Positions 1-12,181 of a DNA stretch of 64,000 bases are shown here, piece after piece. The number at the start of each line of letters is the position of its first letter. Positions within the stretch are counted from its first letter, which is position 1. The translations under genes and the position numbers were made by a program. The stretch is from Quercus robur (Eukaryota; Streptophyta; Magnoliopsida; Fagales; Fagaceae): contig NC_065538.1 of the NCBI RefSeq assembly GCF_932294415.1, forward strand, positions 41,236,843 through 41,300,842, written 5' to 3'. The notes under the pieces were generated by a model that was given only the letters and a program-made list of their open reading frames with translations, did not search any database and was not told the DNA's origin.

Positions 1-637
1 TGAATCGTTTTTCTTTTAAAAGTTAACCTAGTTCTTGAACACCCACGCTCTACAAATTTTATTGTTTAGGCCTTTAACGTGCAAACCCAATACCAGTTCG
101 GGGTCATTACAAATTGAGTCCTTACAATTATGGTTTTATTTATTTTATGTTATTTTAATTTTTATAAAGTAAATTTTGAATAATTAGAATAATAGAAAAA
201 AAAGTTGAATTCTACATATTTTTTAAAGCATTAGCATTGGAGTGTTCTAAAAAAAAACATATTTTAACACTCAAAAGTTACTTTTTCTATTTTAAAACAC
301 CATTTTGCAATTGACCCAACATCCCATATCTTATTTTTCACATCACACCCGACACAATTCATTTTTTTATTCATTTCACTCTCTCTCTCTCCACCAAGAA
401 TCAAAACCATCCACCACCCCCACAATCAAAACCAATCCAACATGCAATCAAAACCATCCTCTAAAGAATTACACCTTTTTTAAACCATTGGATTTAAGTA
501 GATCCAATGATTAAAAAAAGACTATAATTATTACAAATATTTTGATTAGAATCTAATTAATTACCCTCATTTATTACCTTCTAAACCTATCTCTAAACCC
601 AAAAAAAGTTTGACTTCTGACTCTCTCTCTCATTTAC

Positions 638-654
<17 letters not shown>
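1..654. other. non-coding, repeat-like start
   Basis: No gene is visible. Positions about 227-355 carry a segment starting GCATTAGCATTGGAGTG that resembles 14828-14950, so both are probably ends of one dispersed repeat family. The rest is AT-rich with a short CT run at about 376-395. Confidence 0.5.
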
Positions 655-679
<25 letters not shown>

Positions 680-713
680 TTCTCTCTCTCTTTCTCCTCC
701 ACCACCTCCATAG

Positions 714-744
<31 letters not shown>

Positions 745-845
745 CCAAGCTGAACACTAACAAGTGGTACGTGAGGTGCTCTATTTCTAAATTTCCTTTC
801 TTTTCTGGTTTGTGTGATCTTTGTTTCTTTTCTTGTCTGACTCTT

Positions 846-880
<35 letters not shown>

Positions 881-1045
881 CCATTGTTCCACCTCCACAG
901 GTTGCCGGCAAAAAAAGAAAAAACCCAAGCCGAACACTAACAATAGAGGTTTATGACTACTCTATTTCTAGTTTTCCTTTCTTTTCTGGTTTGTGAGTGC
1001 TCTGTTTCTATTTCTTTTCTAGTTTGTGAGTGCTCTGTTTCATTT
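655..1045. repeat. partially duplicated CT/poly-A segment
   Basis: A CT run followed by an A-rich stretch and a motif CAAGCYGAACACTAACAA occurs at about 640-765 and again at about 848-945. Each copy is followed by a related CTATTTCTA...TTTCTTTTCTGG tail, and a third tail copy lies near 1000-1040. The A-run at about 714-742 is long. This is a local duplication of low-complexity DNA; overlapping ORFs here are low-complexity artefacts. Confidence 0.6.
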
Positions 1046-1665
1046 GCAGGTAGCCTTTTGTCGATGTTGTTGTAACCAAGTGCAAGCATTATTTCTGTGA
1101 GCATTACACATCAAAGGTATCCCTTCAATTTCTGTGAGCAAGCACTACTTCAGTCAACTATTTGTGGATTTTTATGATAAATTTTTTTTTACCTTCATTT
1201 AAAGAAGAAAATCAGATCACACATTTAAAAAATTAACCCTTTTAAATTTTAAAAAAGAAGTTTGCAATGGATTAAATTGCAAACTTGCTGTGAATGAAAC
1301 CTAGCAATGGAATAAATTAGATCACACATTTACTGCACATTTACAAGTCCAAGTTGCAAGTTATTCATTGGTTCAGTTTCAGCAATGTTGTAGACATAGT
1401 AAATGACAAGTAGTTTAGCTATAGTTATTGTACAAATCTGTAGGTCGTATATGCATTGTATTTAATCAGTTAGGTTTTGGCGTTTGTCATGTTTTCATTA
1501 GAGTAATTTAATGTTAATTCCCACAATGAGAAAGTTTATCGTTTTTCTCACAAGACATATTTTGCCTATGTAAGGTTGAATTTATTCAAATATGTGTTGG
1601 CTTTATTCCATACCAAATTTACTTGTAATTCAGCATTTAGAAACCCTATATTTAGGTGGGAATAA
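1046..1665. other. non-coding
   Basis: AT-rich sequence with no coding signal, RNA gene or clear repeat boundary before the LTR that starts at about 1666. Confidence 0.5.
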
Positions 1666-2654
1666 TGTAAGGGTTGTGTGTGAGAGAGTGTAAAGAATTG
1701 ATCAAGTGTGTGCAATCAAGAGGCAACTCGCGACTGACTCACGAGTGGTGACTCGCCAGAATGTGTCTCACGTGTGGAGCATATAGGAAGTTGAAGGGTT
1801 AGGATAGCTGGATCACTACAAGACAAAAATTACAAACTGGCATTTCTGTTATCTAGCGACTGGAACTCACGACTTATCCCAGTTGCGAGTGACTCGCCAG
1901 TGCACCTTGTTTTGCTGAAAATTGACTTTTCACATTCCTTCTCATACCCTACTATAAATACCCTTATACCCACAAAATGTAGAGAGCTTCCAGAAAGAAT
2001 TTTTAGAGAGAAACCTCAGAGAACAACAAGATTGATTCATCCACAATCTTATACATTTGATTCTCCAAATTCCTCTACTCTCACCCTCTTCATTGTCATA
2101 CCCATGAGAGGATCTTAAGCCAAATCCTTACCTTACCACATTCAGAGCAGTGAGAAGGTTCTTAGTGTTTAGGAAGCAGTTCAAGAGAGAACCAATTCAT
2201 TTTGGTTGATGCAATGGGCTAATTGCGGATCCGATAAGCTATAGAAGACAAAATTAGGCGTAACCCTGTTGGAGTAAGAAGCTTTGAGGGCTTAGGTGCA
2301 TCGGGTAGATTAGGCTTGGAGGGTCTATTTATATTCATGTATCTCAACTGATTTTCTAGTGGATCATTTTACCGCTTGGAGGGCCGCAGAGAGGTTTTTC
2401 GCCGAGTTCTTCGGTTTCCTCTTCGATAACACATGCCAGTGTTTTCTTGCGTTTGCTTTTCTCTATCCCTTACTCTTTGCTTTTAATTACTATTGCATTG
2501 TGATTAAATTATGGCTTAAAGTAGTTTTCATATTTGGGTATAGCTTATATTTATCATTCCACACATACATTGTTTGAATATAATTTTGTTTTGGAATATT
2601 TGAATTTAGGGGTCTAAACATTCACAAGTGTTTTATACATTGAGTGAGCTTTCA
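1666..2654 (+). repeat. 5' LTR of truncated copia element
   Basis: The proposed LTR starts TGTAAGGGTTGTG and ends CTTTCA, directly before the tRNA-Met-like primer binding site. The 3' boundary is well placed by that site. The 5' boundary is the nearest plausible TG and is uncertain, because no second LTR copy is available for comparison. Confidence 0.6.
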
Positions 2655-2656
2655 AT

Positions 2657-2670
2657 TGATATTAGAGCGG
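2657..2670 (+). promoter_or_regulatory. retrotransposon primer binding site
   Basis: TGATATTAGAGCGG matches, with two changes, the TGGTATCAGAGC site complementary to initiator tRNA-Met that plant copia elements use. It lies 2 bases after the LTR end. Confidence 0.8.
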
Positions 2671-2732
2671 GTACATTTTGACGGATTTCCATATCCTTAG
2701 TGTGATCCTAGACCCCTTGTAGCTATGGATGA

Positions 2733-5335
2733 ATGGAAAAGGCCATGTCGAATTGTGGTGCAAATGTTTGTGATAATGACTCTATGAGTATTTTTAAAGA
2801 TTGTCCTAACAATGAACTACTAGAGTTATTGAAAACAAAGAAACATGCTAGAATGTTTGTTCATATGCTAAAGTATCTTGAACACAAGAACCATGTCTTA
2901 CACAACAGTTTATGTTAGTCAAATTCATTGATTGAGAAGTATAAAAGAAGAAATAGAATATTGTGTGACAAGGTTGATCACCTTAAAAAGAGAATTCAAT
3001 CTAGTAAGAGAATAGAAAATGAAGATGATTTTCTTTTTAAAGGTCAAGAGTGCTTATCTCATGCTTGCTTGTTTGTGCACACCTCTTTAAAAGTGTTCAA
3101 TTCTTGTTTATGGTATCTTGATAGTGGATGCTCTCATCATATGACAGGAGATAAATCACTATTTAAGTCTCTTAAAGAGAAGGTTGGTGACTAGGTAATA
3201 TTTGGGGATGAAAGCTATGCTCAAGTTCTTGGCAAAGAGACTATTGAGATACCAGGGCTACCTCTATTGAAAGATGTTCTATATATCAAAGGGCTTAAGG
3301 CAAATCTCTTGAGCATCACTCAAATATGTGATGATGACTTTCTTGTTCAATTCTCAAAGAAGGGGTGTGTGATCATCAATGAAGTAGGGATTCAAGTTTT
3401 GGAGGGATATAGGACTACCGACAATTGCTATGGAGTAGTTCGTACACCAAATATTTCTTGTAGGAGTGCCTAAGATGATGTGTTGGAACTTTGGCATCAA
3501 AGATTTGGCCATGCAAACTTCAAACAAGTGGCGAAAGTGTCCAAACTTGAAACCGTTGTGGGGCTCCCAAAATTTGGAAAGGTGGAGAAGACCATTTGTG
3601 GCGCTTGTCAAATGGGAAAACAAACAAAGGCGAATCATCAAAAAGTGAATGTGATCTCTACATCACGTTGCTTAGAGCTTCTCCATGTTGATTTAATGGG
3701 GCCCACAAGAACAGAAAGCCTAGGAGGAAAACTGTATATTATGGTCATTGTCGATGATTTCTTAAGATACACATGGGTGGAATTTCTTAGAGAGAAATAG
3801 GAAGCAAGTGAGAAGATGGAGAATCTTTGCAAGAGGCTTCAAAACAAGAAAGGTGTACCAATTGTTAAGATAAGAAGTGACTATGGCAAGGAGTTTGAGA
3901 ATGCAAGATTTGAATTTGTTTTGTGAGAAGAATGGGATCAAGAAAGAGTTTTCAGCTCCTAAAACTCCTCAACAAAATGTAGTGGTTGAAAGGAAGAACC
4001 AGGTGATTCAAGAAATGGCAAGAGTTATGTTACTCAACAAGCAAATTCCTCAAAATTTTTGGGGAGAAGCCGTGAACACCTCATGTCACATTGGCAATAG
4101 AATATTCTTCCAAGTGGAAACAAAGAAGACCACATATGAAATTTGGAATGGGAAGAAGCCAAAAGTGAAATACTTCCGAGTCTTTAGGAGTAAGTTTTAC
4201 ATTCTAAATGATTGGGAGAACCTTGGAAAATTTGATGCAAAAAGTGATGAAGGTATCTTTCTCAGGTACTTAACCACAAGCAGGGCATATAGAGTCTTCA
4301 ACAAGAGAACAAAAACAGTGATGGAGTCCATCAATGTGGTCATTGATGATGCCATAACAAAAATAGCTATTGATGATAGTGGAGAAGGAACAAGCTCCAA
4401 AGAAACTATCGTTGAGTTTGAAGCCCAAGATGTTGAAGTGGAAGAATGTTCACCAGAAAGAGAATCCATTCTCGTGAATTCTAGAATGGAGACAAGATCA
4501 TTGTCTAGATCTTCAAGTCCTCTCACCCCTCGGAAGTTCATCCTCCTATCTCCTAGAATGATGAAGTGTTCAACTCAAAGAAGCCATCATCTAGAGTGGT
4601 TAAAAATTATTCGACAAGTAACATTATTGGTTCTCTAGATGAAGGTCTTCGTCTTAGAAAGGGGAGCACACTTATTGCAAACCATGTGACTTATCATTGC
4701 TACTTTACTCAATTTGAGCCAAAAAGAGTAGAAGAAGCTCTTTAAGATGAGAATTGGGTGGATTCAATGCATGAAGAACTAAATCAATTTGTGAGGAATG
4801 ATGTATGAGAACTTGTCCCAAGGCCTAAAGACGCTCATGTCATCGGCACCAAATGGATTTTCAGAAATAAGACCGATGAGAATGGTGAGATAATAAGAAA
4901 TAAGTCTTGGTTGGTGGCTCAAGGTTACACTCAAGTGGAAGGAGTAGATTTTGAAAAATCCTTTGCTCCCGTAGCTAGACTTGAGTCTATTCACATCCTT
5001 TTGTCCATTGCATGTATTATGGATTTCAAACTCTATCAAATGGATGTGAAATGTGCCTTTCTCAATGGCTTCCTTAATGAAGAAATCTTTGTTGAACAAC
5101 CGAAAGGTTTCCAAGATCCTCACTTTCCGGATCATGTTTTAAGATTGAAGAAGGCACTCTATGGATTGAAACAAGCACTTAGAGCATGGTATGATCAGCT
5201 TACAAATTATCTCTCGGATAGAGGATTTAAAAGAAGGTATGCTGACCAGACCTTGTTTGTGAAGAAAGATGAGAACTATCTTCTTGTAACTTAAGTGTAT
5301 GTTGATGACATAGTGTTTGGAGCAACCATATATGA
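2733..5335 (+). pseudogene. copia gag-pol remnant
   Basis: Broken polyprotein. A gag/spacer region (2733-3060) lacks a clear zinc knuckle. It is followed by an aspartic protease motif DSGCSHHMTG (about 3120-3150), the GAG-pre-integrase zinc region with WHQRFGH and CGACQMGK (about 3490-3620), and the integrase core with HVDLMGPT and VDDFLRYTW, a TAG at about 3799, then SDYGKEF and ERKNQ (about 3870-4000). The RT has KWIF (about 4850), LVAQGYTQVEG, FAPVARLESI, MDVKCAFLNG, and YVDD just past an in-frame TAA (about 5294). At least five stops or frame breaks make it non-functional. The match to copia is strong at every domain. Confidence 0.88.
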
Positions 5336-5586
5336 TTTTACATACATAACATATCAGTTTTAAAGATTGACTACATCCTATGAAAATCACCTTAAGTTTT
5401 TATTTTATTTTATTTTATTTATTTTTTGAGAATCCATTCACCTAAAGTTTGGATAAATGAATAATATATAATAATAATAATTATTTAACGTCATGGTTTT
5501 ATAGTATACACTGTGTGGTTTTATAGTATACACTGTGACGGAGTTAAAATTTCATTTTGGAGGATATTAACTAATAAATCATTTTA

Positions 5587-7250
5587 GGTGAAAACCACAT
5601 TTTCATCTCTATATTTTTACTCGATTCCACTTTGGTCCCTAACTTTTTTTTCCACCGCTTTTAGTCCCTATCCTGGAAAATGCGTCTCGTTTTAGTCCCT
5701 GCCGTTACATTAGAGACGGAAAATGCACACGTGGCAAATGGAGTGTACTGTTGGCACACTAAAAGCTAACGTGGCCACTAAAATAATAATAAAAAAATGT
5801 TATTTGGCATTAAAAAAATGTCACGTCAGCATCTAAATTTAAAAAATTAATTTATTAATTTTAACTAAATAAAAAAAAATCAAAACAGAAATAAAAATAA
5901 AAATTCATATGAATTAAGATCTAAAAGTATCTTGAACAAGAACACCAAGAACACCAATCCAAACTTAAGATCATAAAATTGAAAACCAAAAATCACGAAT
6001 AACTCAAAAAATAAGATCACAAAATTAAATATAAGATCCACATCAGAATAAACATGAACAAGGAATTAAATAAGAACAAGATCAATATTCCAAACTCAAA
6101 ACAATCTTTCCCGAACTATTAACAGGGATCTAAGCATATAGAACAACACATGAACCCCCTAGCAAAACCAACAAAATATCAAACCCTAGTAGAGCTGTAT
6201 TTCTCTCTTTCTCTCTTCAATCATGCGCGCCACACTCTTTCTCCCTCTCTCTTTCCCAACTACAAATATGCAACCGTACTTCTCTCTATTCTCTTTTGTT
6301 GCCAATCTGTCTTGATGGTGGCGGTGCAACGGTGGCGTGGTTGTGGTAGTTGTGGCATGAGGGTTGTGGGTTAGGTGGGTTGTGGGTTTTGTGGCATGGG
6401 TTTTTGCTGGGTTGTGGGGTGGTCCAATGGTTGTGGCACGGTGGTGGCATGGCCGTGGATTTTGGTTGGGTAGCCGGACTCTAAATCTCAAGAGTTCCTC
6501 CCACTCTCTCATCCTTTCAGCTCTTGGGTTCCACAAGTGACAAACCCACAGGGTTGGATCTGTCATGAGATGTTCGAATCTGTCATTATGTTAGCCGTGT
6601 TTGGGTTGGTAGTATTTAGGTTGGCCAGATCTGTGTTTGGTGGCCGAATCAATGGTGGTTTGGGTGGCTGTGGGTTGGTGTTTAGGTGGTTGGGTTAGTG
6701 TTTGGGTTGGCCGAATCAATGGTGGTTTGGTGTTTGGGTGGCTGTGGGTTGGTGTTTTGGTGGCCAGATTGGTGTTTGGGTGAGTTTTTTTGTTGTTGGT
6801 GGTGGTGGTTGCTGGGGTGCGTGTGGTGGTGGGGTTATTTTCTAGGTTTTTGATTTTTGGATCTTAATTTTGTGTTTTTATATCTGGGTTTATGTTCTTG
6901 TTGTTCTTGTTCAAGACACACTCAAAATCTCAATTCATGTAATTTTTTGTTTTTGTTTTTGTTTTTAATTTTTTATTTAGTTAAAATTAATAAATTAATT
7001 TTTTTAATGACGTGGCATTTTTAAATGCCAAATAACATTTTATTTTTATTATTTTAATGGCCACATAAGCTTTTAGTGTGCCAACAGTGCACTCCATTTG
7101 CCACGTGTGTATTTTCCGTCTTTGATGTAACGACAAGGACTAAAACGAGACGCGTTTTCCAGAATAGGGATTAAAAGCGGTGGAAAAAAAAAGTTATGGA
7201 CCAAAGTAGGAATCGTGTGAAAATGTAGGGACGAAAATGTGGTTTTCGCC
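5587..7250. mobile_element. non-autonomous MULE with long TIRs
   Basis: The left end GGTGAAAACCACATTTTC and right end GTGGTTTTCGCC are reverse complements, and the inverted similarity continues for about 370 bp on each side (5587-5960 and 6890-7250). The flanks carry an identical 9-bp ATCATTTTA at 5578-5586 and 7251-7259. Long TIRs with a 9-bp duplication are the signature of Mutator-like elements. The interior is G/T-rich (GTGG and TTGG repeats, 6310-6840) with no transposase and no gene fragment I can name, so it depended on a transposase in trans. Confidence 0.9.
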
Positions 7251-7259
7251 ATCATTTTA

Positions 7260-7879
7260 ATGATTACATAATTATTCAATCTATTGAAGTATTTTTAATT
7301 TGCATTAGGAATTCACTTAGACTTTAATTAAATTGTAACTCTACATAATATTGTATAAGTTTGCTCATATTCTTCAAATTAAATAAAATTTTTTTTGAAA
7401 GAAACAAACTCATGCACATAGAAGGAAGAATGAATGAAGTTATAACACCACAAGCTCCACTCAAAAATAGTTATCATGGATGTTTATCTTACATTGGTTG
7501 TGTTTGTCTAATATCCACTATTTATAACCTTAGTCTACAACTACAAAGGTTAGACCCTTTTGTAGTTGTACTCTGGTTATGTAATGTATTATAAACCCGG
7601 TTTAAAACACTAGTATTACTATTTTCATGTGTGTTTTAATAAATATTACACAGTAAGTTTAATCTTGAGATCATATTAGAAAATCTGCAAACTTACAAAT
7701 CATACACAAATAATTCAATGATTCAAAATGATTGAAAATAATAATTCAACGCATACAAGAGTGATTGACTTGGATGGAAAAAAATAATCACCCTTAAAAT
7801 CATTAAAAAAAGAAGAAGATAAAATTATTATATTACTAATTGACAGATTTCTTAAATTTCCTTAAAGAAAAAACCATTT
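7260..7879. other. non-coding AT-rich DNA
   Basis: No coding domain is seen. The short ORF in this interval has no recognisable motif. Confidence 0.5.
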
Positions 7880-10800
7880 TAAAAATAATCAAACTTATTT
7901 GGAAGGTATTGGAGGTGATGTTATTGAAGCAGTGCTGTCTTGCCTAAACTCGGAAACGATCTTTTCAAGTTTGAACCATACCTATCTTACTCTTATTCCT
8001 AAAGTGAAGAGTCCGGTGAAAGTTTTAGATTTTAGGCCTATAGCTCTTTGTAATATTTTATATAAAATTATTCCAAAGGTGTTAGCTAATAGGTTGAAAA
8101 AATTGCCACCACAAATAATTTCTGAGTTCCAAAGTGCCTTTCAGATTGATAAGGCCATCTCAGACAATATTTTGGTGGCTTTTGAAACGTTACATCATAT
8201 GAAAACAAAGAAAACCAGAAAAATGGGATTTATGGCTATGAAGTTAGATATAAGTATGGCCTATGATAGAGTGTAATGGCTCTTCCTTACGAAAATTATG
8301 GAGAGGATGGGTTTCCATAAAAAATGGAGAGGTTGGATTTATGAGTGTATAAGTTTAGTGTCTTTTTCTATTATGGTTAATGGGGAACCGAGGGGTCATA
8401 TTGTCCCATCTAGGGGTTTGAGGCAAGGGGATCTTTTATCTCCATATTTGTTACTCTTATGTTTTGAAGGTCTTAATGGTCTAATTCAAAATGCTATAAA
8501 TGATGGGAAAATACAGGGATTCTCTCTATGTAAGGGTGGGCCAGAAATCTTTCACTTGTTTTTTGCAGATGATAGTTTACTGTTTTGTTGTGCAAAAGTG
8601 GAGGAGGTGCATACCATCCAAGACATATTGAAGGTGTATGAAAAAGTTTCAGGCTAGCAAATAAATTTTGATAAGACTACCCTTTTCTTTGGCAAGTCAG
8701 TTTGTGAGGAAACAAAAAATGCCATTAAAGAGCTTTTTGGGGTGCCAGAAATAAGGCAATATGAGAAGTACTTGGGGTTGTCGGTGGTGGTGGGAAAAAA
8801 TAGACAAGCCAGTCTGAATTATATAAAGGATATAGTTTGGAGCAAATTGCAAGGGTGGAAGAAGAAATTATTGTCTCAAGATGATAAAAAAGTGTTTTTG
8901 AAGGCAGTTGTCCAAGCTATACTCACATTTGCAATGGGATGCTTCAAACTCCCATTAGGCCTTTGTAGAGATATTGAGATGTTAATAATGAAATTTTGGT
9001 GAGGACAATGAAGGGAGCAAAGGAAGATTCATTGGAAAAATTACGAAACACTATGTAAACCAAAAAATGAGGGAGGATTGGGTTTTAAGGAGCTTGCAAA
9101 ATTCAACAACACTATGTTGGCAAAACAGGTATGGAGGCTAGCTTAATCATGATACAACTCATTGTTTTATTGAGCATTTAAGTCTAAATACTTTCCCACC
9201 GGCATTATTTTTGGTGCAAAACATACGTAGGGTTCCTTTGTTTGGAAGAGTATCTTAAAGGCAAGAAGAGTAATTATGATGGGTGCTAAATAGAGAGTGG
9301 GGGATGGAAAGTCTTTTAGTGTATACAATGATAGCTGGATACCAGGACTTCCAAGTGGCAGAGTGGTGTCTTCCTTCTCGGGTTTGGGCAGAGATATTGG
9401 TGTGGTTGAACTGATAAATCAGGCCACGGGTAGCTGGCATGTGAACCTCATTGAATATTCTTTTTTTTCCTTTCGAAGCACAACAGATACTAGCTATTCC
9501 CTTATGTGCATCACAACAATCAGATTTTTTCTACTGGTCTTTGGAAAAAAAATGGTATCTACTCGGTAAAATCGGGCTATAAGATTTTATGTGATGAAGC
9601 AAGGAGTGAAGAAGCATCAGTTTCAAACAGAAATGGAGGCTCGGGTTTGTGGTCTGGTACTTGGAAACTTAAGGTACCGGGTAAGATTAAACATTTTTTT
9701 GTGGAAGGCATCCACCGATAGTTTACCAATTGAGGCAAACTTGTTGAAAAGAAAAATCATAGCAGATCCATCATGTCATCTTTGTGGCAGCTTTCCTGAG
9801 GATGTAAATCTCGCTTTGTGGGACTATGAAGCTGTGAAAATTGTGTGTTGTAAGGACTTTAGTTGGGTTAACCGTTTCGAGGCAGCAAATGGAACCTTCC
9901 TAGATTTAATGGAGCGGCTCATTACAAAACTAGGAATTGCGGATTTATTTGTAACCATGGCATGGCTCATCTGGACTCATCAGAAAAAAAGCCGATTACT
10001 GGAAAAAACCACAGAGTTGGGAAGTATTGCTGTGGGAAGTTGCCTCACCGACGCAAGTGGTTGCCACCAGAACTAGGGGAGTTTAAAGCAAATTTTGATG
10101 GTGCGATGTTCAACGAGAGGGACGAAGCTGGGGTTGGGGTTGTGATTAGGGATTCCATGGGTTAGATTATTGCAGCAATGGCTGAAAAAATCAGAAAACC
10201 TCATAGTGTGGAGTGCTTGGAGATGTTTGCAGATAGACGGGCAGTGACTTTTGCTTCGAAAATCGGCCTTCAATAGTGCCATTTGAAGGAGATTCAGAAA
10301 TTAGTATTAAAGCCCTTAAAACGGGCAATATGTTTGTTGGGTCCTTAATAATGTTATCAACAATATTAGTAATCTAAAAATAACGATCACAAATAAGAAC
10401 ACAAATATTTAAGTGGAAAATCATTTCTCTTTGAAGGAAAAAAATCATGGGACAAATTCTGAATAATTTTATTATTATCAAATCAATTACAATAATTCTT
10501 GTGTATGTCTCACAGTTAAAGAAAAATCTCTTTTGTATTTCTTTACTCACACACACACACTAATTATCTCTTTCAAAGGCAGCAATACTTTGCTTTCTCT
10601 TTTTTATTTTATCTTTTTCTCTAAGTGGCTCCCTCTTGGTTGCTCTTTCTTTTTTTTCTTTCTTGTGTGGGTTTTTCTTTCTTTACTCTTGCACATACTC
10701 TTTTATGTCTTCTCGAAGGTGGCAGTACCTTACTCTCTCCTTCCTCTTACGTTCCTCCCAAGCAAAAATTCATTTTCTCTCTCTTGGTTTCATGCTCTAT

Positions 10801-11341
10801 TTTCTCTCTCTCCATAGGGAGGATCCTTGGGCCAAAGCCAAAACCAAAGCTCATCAAATTTTTTGAAGCATTGTCTATTTATAAGACTCTTTTGTTATTC
10901 TCTCTTAAACTAAGAATACATTACCTCTTTAATAAGGAATAGATTTCCTTCCACACCAAGGAATAGTCTTTTCTTCTATAACAAGGAAACCTTAATTAAT
11001 TTTTCCTTCTTCAACTAAAAAACCCAATTGACTTTCCAAGCCACAATTGGAATTTGAGGCAATTTCCCAACAATGTTTTCCTTGTCCTTTCGCAATCTAG
11101 TCAGAGACACTTTAACTTATGTAACTCCCTTCGGAGTTTTTCTTTCTCTCACATTGTTAGGTAAGGTAATACTGTTACACATGTCTTAATCTAGAGAGCA
11201 AAACTTTTATTTCCTTTATTAGTTTAGATGGAAAATGTTTTACTTGGTATATACGCTTTTGTTTTGAAAGATTTTTCAACTTCTTAATAAGATTATTGGG
11301 CATGGTCATGTTTCTCAAAAAAAAAAAAAAAAAAAAAAAAA
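7880..11341 (+). pseudogene. LINE (plant L1-like) remnant
   Basis: A 5'-truncated non-LTR element. It begins inside the reverse transcriptase, the endonuclease being absent. RT motifs are LIPKV and FRPIALCN (about 7990-8055), QSAF, LDISMAYDRV before a TAA (8276), GLRQGDLLSPYLL (about 8420) and FADDS (about 8563-8577). A CHLCG zinc region lies near 9775-9790, and an RNase H-like domain with FKANFDGA and GVGVVIRD lies at 10080-10165. After an inserted solo LTR (10352-11072) the C-terminal RNase H region resumes at about 11079, then a poly(A) tail at 11318-11341. Many stops and frameshifts show it is dead. 5' truncation plus a poly(A) tail fits target-primed reverse transcription. Confidence 0.85.
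10352..11072 (-). mobile_element. solo LTR inserted in LINE
   Basis: On the minus strand the segment starts TGTTGGGAAATTGCC and ends GATAACA, the TG...CA form of an LTR. A TATAAATA box lies near 10876 in the same orientation. It separates LINE sequence ending at about 10350 from LINE sequence resuming at about 11079. ATGTT occurs at 10351-10355 and 11073-11077, but the left copy overlaps the presumed LTR end, so the duplication is ambiguous. Short ORFs inside are not genes. Confidence 0.6.
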
Positions 11342-12181
11342 ATACTGTTATTGAACTGAACTCAAGCAATAACATAAAGTACTGTTATCGGTAAACGTTA
11401 ATCAAATGACTTTTGCAACCAAAAGATATATATAAAATAAAATAAAAAAAAGGAAGGAGACATTACTTTTAGGGGGCAATCTTTAATTGGTCCAGGGGAG
11501 ATGGTTTTTGTTTTCGTTTTTCCCCCAGAGAGGGTCTTGGGCAATTTCCCTTGTTATATACATGCATGTTACAAAGGTTAGTTGCAGCCGTATACATAAC
11601 TTTACAAAATTGTCGGTTAAAACCTCGTGGAGTACTATTCTACCAACAAAGTGATGCCTTTCTTCTTGAAGTTGCTTCCAAATGCCTCAATTGATTTCAC
11701 TAAATCCTTGTAGATCGAGTACTATGCTATATATGTTACATTTACTCCTAATTTCTAGAAGTAGAATAATAGAATTAGACTTGTATGAGAGGGATCCCTT
11801 CAAGACACCTTCCAATTAATTGCCTCTTATGTATCAATTATTTGTGGCATCTTCTTCAGAAATTTGGAACAGTTGTTTTCTTCAAATTGACTCCCAAATT
11901 TGTGAAACTTCTCACGCCATCTTTAATTTTTGAATTCCTTTAATTGGTTGAACCCCTTTTTCTTGTCACCTACACAATTTCTTATTAATGTTTCCCTAGC
12001 TTACAACATTATCAGATTTTATTTAATTTATAAAAACTTCTTCACGGTGGTGCGAATTTTAGGGCTGAACAGATATATATTATATTTGACACTTCGGTTA
12101 TGTTTATATTTTCTAAGAGAGAATGAAGAAAAGGTGAAAAATAAATTCCATGCTTCAATACAAACATGCGTTTCTCATAAC
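11342..12181. other. non-coding, 3' flank of HSF gene
   Basis: No coding signal. The interval lies downstream of the minus-strand heat stress factor gene and probably contains its 3' UTR; no polyadenylation site is certain. Confidence 0.45.

Larger units (their letters stand above)
1666..5335 (+). mobile_element. Ty1/copia retrotransposon, 3'-truncated
   Basis: The element has a 5' LTR, a primer binding site and a broken gag-pol in the order protease, integrase, reverse transcriptase, which defines the copia superfamily. It stops abruptly just after the RT YVDD region at about 5300-5335. RNase H and the 3' LTR are not found in the window, so no target duplication can be tested. Stop codons and frame breaks run through all domains. 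Confidence 0.85.

Noticed and set aside
305-514. 69-residue plus-strand ORF
   Set aside because: No start context or domain; it lies in a repeat end and a CT run.
593-956. ORFs rich in RERERE or SLSLSL
   Set aside because: Direct translations of CT microsatellite and poly-A runs.
6150-6566. ORFs inside MULE 1 on both strands
   Set aside because: Low-complexity GTGG/CT sequence, no conserved motif, mirror translations on the two strands.
10533-10942. Three overlapping hydrophobic ORFs
   Set aside because: T-rich LTR sequence; they fall within the solo LTR.
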